Assembly (NCBI GenBank): GCA_014801065.1
Contig: JAAVEX010000096.1
Span: 1 to 7,701, forward strand
DNA from: Barnesiella sp.
GTDB lineage: Bacteria > Bacteroidota > Bacteroidia > Bacteroidales > Muribaculaceae
DNA: 7,701 bases
Direction of reading: 5' to 3'
Part shown: positions 5,215 through 7,701 of the stretch, piece after piece
Position numbering within the stretch: position 1 is the stretch's first letter
How the letters are laid out: each line of letters starts with the position of its first letter
Notes under the pieces: model-generated
What the model was told of the DNA's origin: nothing
The model's input: the letters and a program-made list of their open reading frames with translations, nothing else
Database searches by the model: none
Position numbers and translations under genes: made by a program

Positions 5215-6531
5215 TTATTTGACTACGCTTGCCCGGATTTTCTTTCCTTTTAGTCGGCCGGCATTCAGTGCTTGAGCCGTAGGACGGGCTTTTTCGCGCG
5301 GCACGGCCACGAGTGAATGGTGGTCGTGGACGATGATCATTCCGATTTCGTCGGGCGATGTTACGGCTGAGGCGGCGGTGAATCCTGCGATATTTCCTTT
5401 GGAAATTTTTTCTTTTTTTCCGGCGCTGATATAGATCGTGGCCATATCGGGCCGCAGGTCGGGCCGCAGATCGGGATCGGGGGCGTAGCTGCGGTGGGGG
5501 GTGATATATGGGGCGATATTGTCGGCATCGGAGCGAATTATCCATACGGTGCCGTCGGCATCTACGCGAGCAGTGCGTCCGTTGCGGTGAGTCCAGGTGG
5601 CTTCGTTGACGGGGAGATGATAGTGGATGACGTTGGCCACATCGGTTATGTCAAGACCGCGTGCGGCGAGGTCGGTGGCCACGAGTATAGGTGCGGAGCC
5701 GTTTGTGAAGATGTCGATTGCTTTTTCGCGTTCATGCTGGTCGAGAGCGCCGTGATAGAGTGTGGCGGGGAGTTTTTCGGCGATCAGTCGCTGGTAGACA
5801 CGCTCGGCACTTTCACGATGGTTGACGAAAACGATCGAGCGTTCGCCACGCTTGAAGCTACGGAGGAGTGCGATGAGAGTGTCGAGTTTGTCGCGCGCCG
5901 GACTTTCCACTTCAACTATTTGTATTCGGCTTTTCGGCGATGATTGAGGTGTGAAATTTATATATTCGGGGTTGTCGAGGGGAAGATAATCGGGGAGGGG
6001 ATCGATGGTGGTGGCAGATGTCAGAATGAGATTGTCGACGTGGCCTATCCGACGCACAATTTTTCGCATCTCGCCTTCGAAGCCGAGTTCGAGCGATTTG
6101 TCGTATTCATCGAGAACAAGTGTGTTTACGCTGTTTATCTCGATGTTGGCGCGCTGCAGATGATCGAGCAGGCGTCCGGGGGTGGCTATGATGATGTCGG
6201 GCAGGGGTGACAGAGAGTTGGTTTCGTCGGCCATGGAGTGTCCGCCGTAGAGTGCCACCGTTTTATATCCGCGCGCCACGGGTCGCACCACGGATGCTAT
6301 CTGGATGACGAGTTCACGCGAGGGGGCAATGACCACTGCCTGCACTTTGGCGCATGGGGCTTTGAGATTACGAAGCATCCTGATGGTAAAGGCGAGTGTT
6401 TTTCCCGATCCTGTTGGAGCGGTCAGAATTATGCGTGGTGATTTCGATTCGAGCATTTGCCGCTGCATGGGGTTGAGCGATTGTATGCCCAGGGCTTTGG
6501 ATATGTTTTCGGTGAGTTCGGTTGCTTTCAT
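5215..6531 (-). CDS. dbpA: DbpA-like DEAD-box ATP-dependent RNA helicase
   Basis: An ATP-dependent RNA helicase, probably acting in large-subunit ribosome assembly as E. coli DbpA does. It has 438 residues against 457. Motifs appear in order: Q-motif glutamine Q23, motif I APTGSGKT (38-45), Ia APSREL (69-74), GG (96-97), Ib TPGR (117-120), II DEYD (141-144), III SAT (172-174), IV VFVNHR (234-239), V ATDLAARGLD (285-294) and VI HRNGRTAR (315-322). The C-terminal domain (about 364-438; TIYISAGKKEKISKGNIAG at 365-383, IGMIIVHD near 396-403) resembles the DbpA RNA-binding domain that recognises 23S rRNA helix 92. Motif II is DEYD instead of DEAD; the ATPase pair Asp-Glu is kept. A short linker repeats DLRP twice (354-361). 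The ATG at 6531 is just upstream of the Q-motif. The symbol is tentative because several related helicases share this tail. Confidence 0.9.
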   Translation of the reverse strand: MKATELTENISKALGIQSLNPMQRQMLESKSPRIILTAPTGSGKTLAFTIRMLRNLKAPCAKVQAVVIAPSRELVIQIASVVRPVARGYKTVALYGGHSMADETNSLSPLPDIIIATPGRLLDHLQRANIEINSVNTLVLDEYDKSLELGFEGEMRKIVRRIGHVDNLILTSATTIDPLPDYLPLDNPEYINFTPQSSPKSRIQIVEVESPARDKLDTLIALLRSFKRGERSIVFVNHRESAERVYQRLIAEKLPATLYHGALDQHEREKAIDIFTNGSAPILVATDLAARGLDITDVANVIHYHLPVNEATWTHRNGRTARVDADGTVWIIRSDADNIAPYITPHRSYAPDPDLRPDLRPDMATIYISAGKKEKISKGNIAGFTAASAVTSPDEIGMIIVHDHHSLVAVPREKARPTAQALNAGRLKGKKIRASVVK

Positions 6532-6557
6532 TGTTGGAAGTTTTGGTTATGTATCTG

Positions 6558-6565
6558 CAAAGGTA
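6558..6565 (-). promoter_or_regulatory. Helicase -7 box
   Basis: On the minus strand TACCTTTG matches TAnnTTTG and lies 26 bases before the ATG at 6531. No TTTG or TTG is found at the expected distance. The -33 region would fall within the 33-bp foldback-repeat end at 6578-6610. Confidence 0.45.
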
Positions 6566-6577
6566 ACATTTCCGGGG

Positions 6578-6610
6578 TAAGAAACTGTTTAAATTTATGC
6601 GAATAATTTT
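6578..6610. repeat. Solo 33-bp end of the AT-rich foldback repeat
   Basis: These 33 bases are identical to the left end of copy 1 (5020-5052). Identity stops exactly where the GC-rich core of unit C begins (6611). No matching arm or apex follows, so this is a remnant or junction fragment. It is inverted with respect to the right end of copy 1 (5163-5197), so the helicase gene sits between inverted copies. Confidence 0.85.
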
Positions 6611-6775
6611 GATCGTCCGATCACGGCCGATGGACTTGACAGACGGCTAATGTTTTTTTGGAGAGGGGACGAGGGGTGGATTGGGGTGGGAGGACCGGGT
6701 ACTGTCGTCTCTCTTGTTGGGCAAATTTGTTGATTTACAGGCTGATGGCTAAAGCTGTCGCTCCCACTTGGGTGG
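6611..6775. repeat. GC-rich intergenic repeat, unit C (uninterrupted)
   Basis: The most complete unit here. It has the 42-bp core (6611-6652) with hairpin ATCGTCCG-ATCA-CGGCCGAT (one mismatch), a T-run, a G-rich block, CGTCTCT near 6707, AATTTGTTGAT (6724-6734), GGCTAAAGCT (6747-6756) and GTCGCTCCCACTTGGGTGG (6757-6775). Order and spacing match unit A, which lacks the GGCTAAAGC block at its IS junction. No gene lies within it. Confidence 0.75.
6665..6690 (+). other. G-quadruplex-capable G-tracts in unit C
   Basis: GGGG, GGGG, GGGG and GGG are separated by loops of 4, 6 and 1 bases, which fits the canonical G3+N1-7 pattern. A second, looser set lies at 6770-6800, with one nine-base loop. Both are on the plus strand, the template strand for the helicase-direction genes. 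Folding is inferred, not shown. Confidence 0.45.
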
Positions 6776-6806
6776 ATGGGGATTTTGACTGGGGATGGGG
6801 AATTTG

Positions 6807-6999
6807 GAGAGTGTTTGAATTTAAACCAAATTAGGTATTAAAGAATGGTGATTCAATTTTTGATTTCATCACAAAGGATCTTTTGGGCGCTTTTTCAAAG
6901 CTTTCATCAGTCGCAATGCCCGCATTGCTCCTTCTTAATTTTGAAAAATCATCCCAAAATCTCTCTTTGTGCTAAAATCATTTAAATCCAAACACTCTC
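6807..6999. repeat. AT-rich foldback (MITE-like) repeat, copy 2
   Basis: A 193-bp noncoding element related to copy 1. Its ends are GAGAGTGTTTGAATTTAAA (6807-6825) and the inverted TTTAAATCCAAACACTCTC (6981-6999), with one mismatch in 19. Inner arms pair as TTTTGGG (6881-6887) with CCCAAAA (6953-6959), and TTTTTCAAA (6891-6899) with TTTGAAAAA (6940-6948). The apex is GCAATGCCCGCATTGC (6913-6928). The flanks of the apex resemble copy 1 (TCAGTC/TCGGTC before, GCTCC after). The element ends one base before the stop codon of the peptidase gene and may act as its terminator. Confidence 0.8.
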
Positions 7000-7701
7000 T
7001 TAGTTGCGCATCTGGATGTTGCCGCCGAGACGACGGGTCAACGGCTGCTTCATTTCATCGGTCATTTTCAGCGAGCGATAGTTGCCGGCGAAAGAGCGAG
7101 AGTTGTTGCTTATGTTGGGTTTGCTTCCGGATGTGATCCACTGCAGAGCGATGTTGGTGTAGGGGTCTTTTTCTGAACCGAAATCGCAGGGATAGTATTG
7201 CGAGTCGTCAAATTCGACATCGGGCTTGAAGCCTTCGGAGTAAGATCTGAATCCTTTGGCGTTCTGGCAGTAGAAAGTGATGGGATAGAAGTAGAAGTCG
7301 TAGTTGCGGTAGGTGTAGCGAGTTCCTTCCATGCCGACGTTCTTACCATTGGTGGTTGTACCGATCAGGTTGACCTGGAGTCCAAGACCACGGAGACCGT
7401 TGATCACGAGTTCGCTGGCCGAAGCTGTATTTTCGGTGGCGATCACATAGACTTTGCTGAGTCCGAGAGACTGCGAGAGACCCTGGGGGATCAGATCGTA
7501 GGTGCCGGTGCCTTCGGGCACGTTTGCATCGCCGATCTTGTAGTCGCCCACTTCGCCTTTGGCGGCGCGATCGGCATTATAAGTGGTTCGCACGTAGATT
7601 TCACCCTGGTGAGCCGAACCGGCGATGAGTGTGCCGAGGAGTGTTGAAGAGAGTACGTGGCCACCGGAATTGTAACGGAGGTCGAGGATGAGATCTTCAA
7701 C
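7000..7701 (-). CDS. S41-family (C-terminal processing) serine peptidase, N-terminus missing
   Basis: The last 233 residues of a peptidase of the Tsp/CtpA type, which cleaves proteins in the periplasm or at the envelope using a Ser-Lys dyad. Visible residues start with LILDLRYNSGGHVLSSTLLG, the strand and glycine loop that shape the S41 active site. ENTASASELVINGLRGLG carries the nucleophile, the first Ser of SASE (residue 94 of the visible part, codon near 7420). TTTNGKNVG carries the general-base Lys (residue 120, codon near 7342), 26 residues later. The usual gap is 25. The tail beyond is rich in aromatic residues (YRNYDFYFYPITFYCQ), as in Bacteroidota versions. Reading is open to the window edge, so start, signal peptide and any PDZ domain lie outside. 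A GTG at 7593 is internal, not a start. Confidence 0.9.
   Translation of the reverse strand, partial: VEDLILDLRYNSGGHVLSSTLLGTLIAGSAHQGEIYVRTTYNADRAAKGEVGDYKIGDANVPEGTGTYDLIPQGLSQSLGLSKVYVIATENTASASELVINGLRGLGLQVNLIGTTTNGKNVGMEGTRYTYRNYDFYFYPITFYCQNAKGFRSYSEGFKPDVEFDDSQYYPCDFGSEKDPYTNIALQWITSGSKPNISNNSRSFAGNYRSLKMTDEMKQPLTRRLGGNIQMRN

Noticed and set aside
5494..6210. Plus-strand open frames (149 and 88 codons) opposite the helicase gene
   Set aside because: They mirror conserved helicase codons, lack promoters and show no known domain.
2028..6652. Three 42-bp cores as a CRISPR array
   Set aside because: The copies are about 2 kb apart (2028 to 4010) and 2.6 kb apart (4010 to 6611), their flanks are also homologous instead of being unique spacers, and there are no cas genes.
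7198..7647. Plus-strand open frame of 149 codons opposite the peptidase gene
   Set aside because: The minus strand carries the S41 active-site motifs in frame; the plus-strand frame is a by-product.

Overview
This is a stretch of a Bacteroidota chromosome, most likely order Bacteroidales and perhaps Muribaculaceae. That placement is an inference from three things: promoters of the Bacteroidota type (TTTG or TTG about 20 bases upstream of TAnnTTTG) sit in front of several genes, there are no clear Shine-Dalgarno sequences, and the protein set fits the group. Every recognisable gene is on the minus strand, so transcription runs right to left.

Layout by increasing coordinate: possible first codons of a further gene (9-11); arginine repressor argR (62-565) with a good promoter and a candidate ARG box; a galK terminator (618-659); galactokinase galK (686-1822) with its promoter; a GC-rich repeat region (about 1960-2163) interrupted by a complete IS1182-like insertion sequence (2164-3967) and resuming at 3968-4100; a ten-helix EamA/DMT transporter (4101-4988); a 178-bp foldback repeat (5020-5197); a DbpA-type DEAD-box RNA helicase (5215-6531); a 33-bp solo end of the same foldback family (6578-6610); another copy of the GC-rich repeat (6611 to about 6775); a second foldback repeat (6807-6999); and the C-terminal part of an S41 serine peptidase (7000-7701), cut by the window edge.

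The genes do not form one pathway. ArgR regulates arginine metabolism, GalK feeds the Leloir pathway, the helicase probably acts in ribosome assembly, and the transporter and peptidase are envelope functions of unknown substrate. Each seems to be its own transcription unit.

The unusual content lies between the genes. Two short repeat families fill almost all of the long gaps. One is AT-rich and folds back on itself along nearly its whole length; its two copies differ by matched changes on both arms, so pairing is preserved. The other is GC-rich, with a 42-bp core in three copies, each holding a hairpin. The insertion sequence landed inside an array of the GC-rich repeat. Ends of the AT-rich family lie against or inside the promoters of the transporter and the helicase. 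I see no tRNA, rRNA, CRISPR array or defence system.
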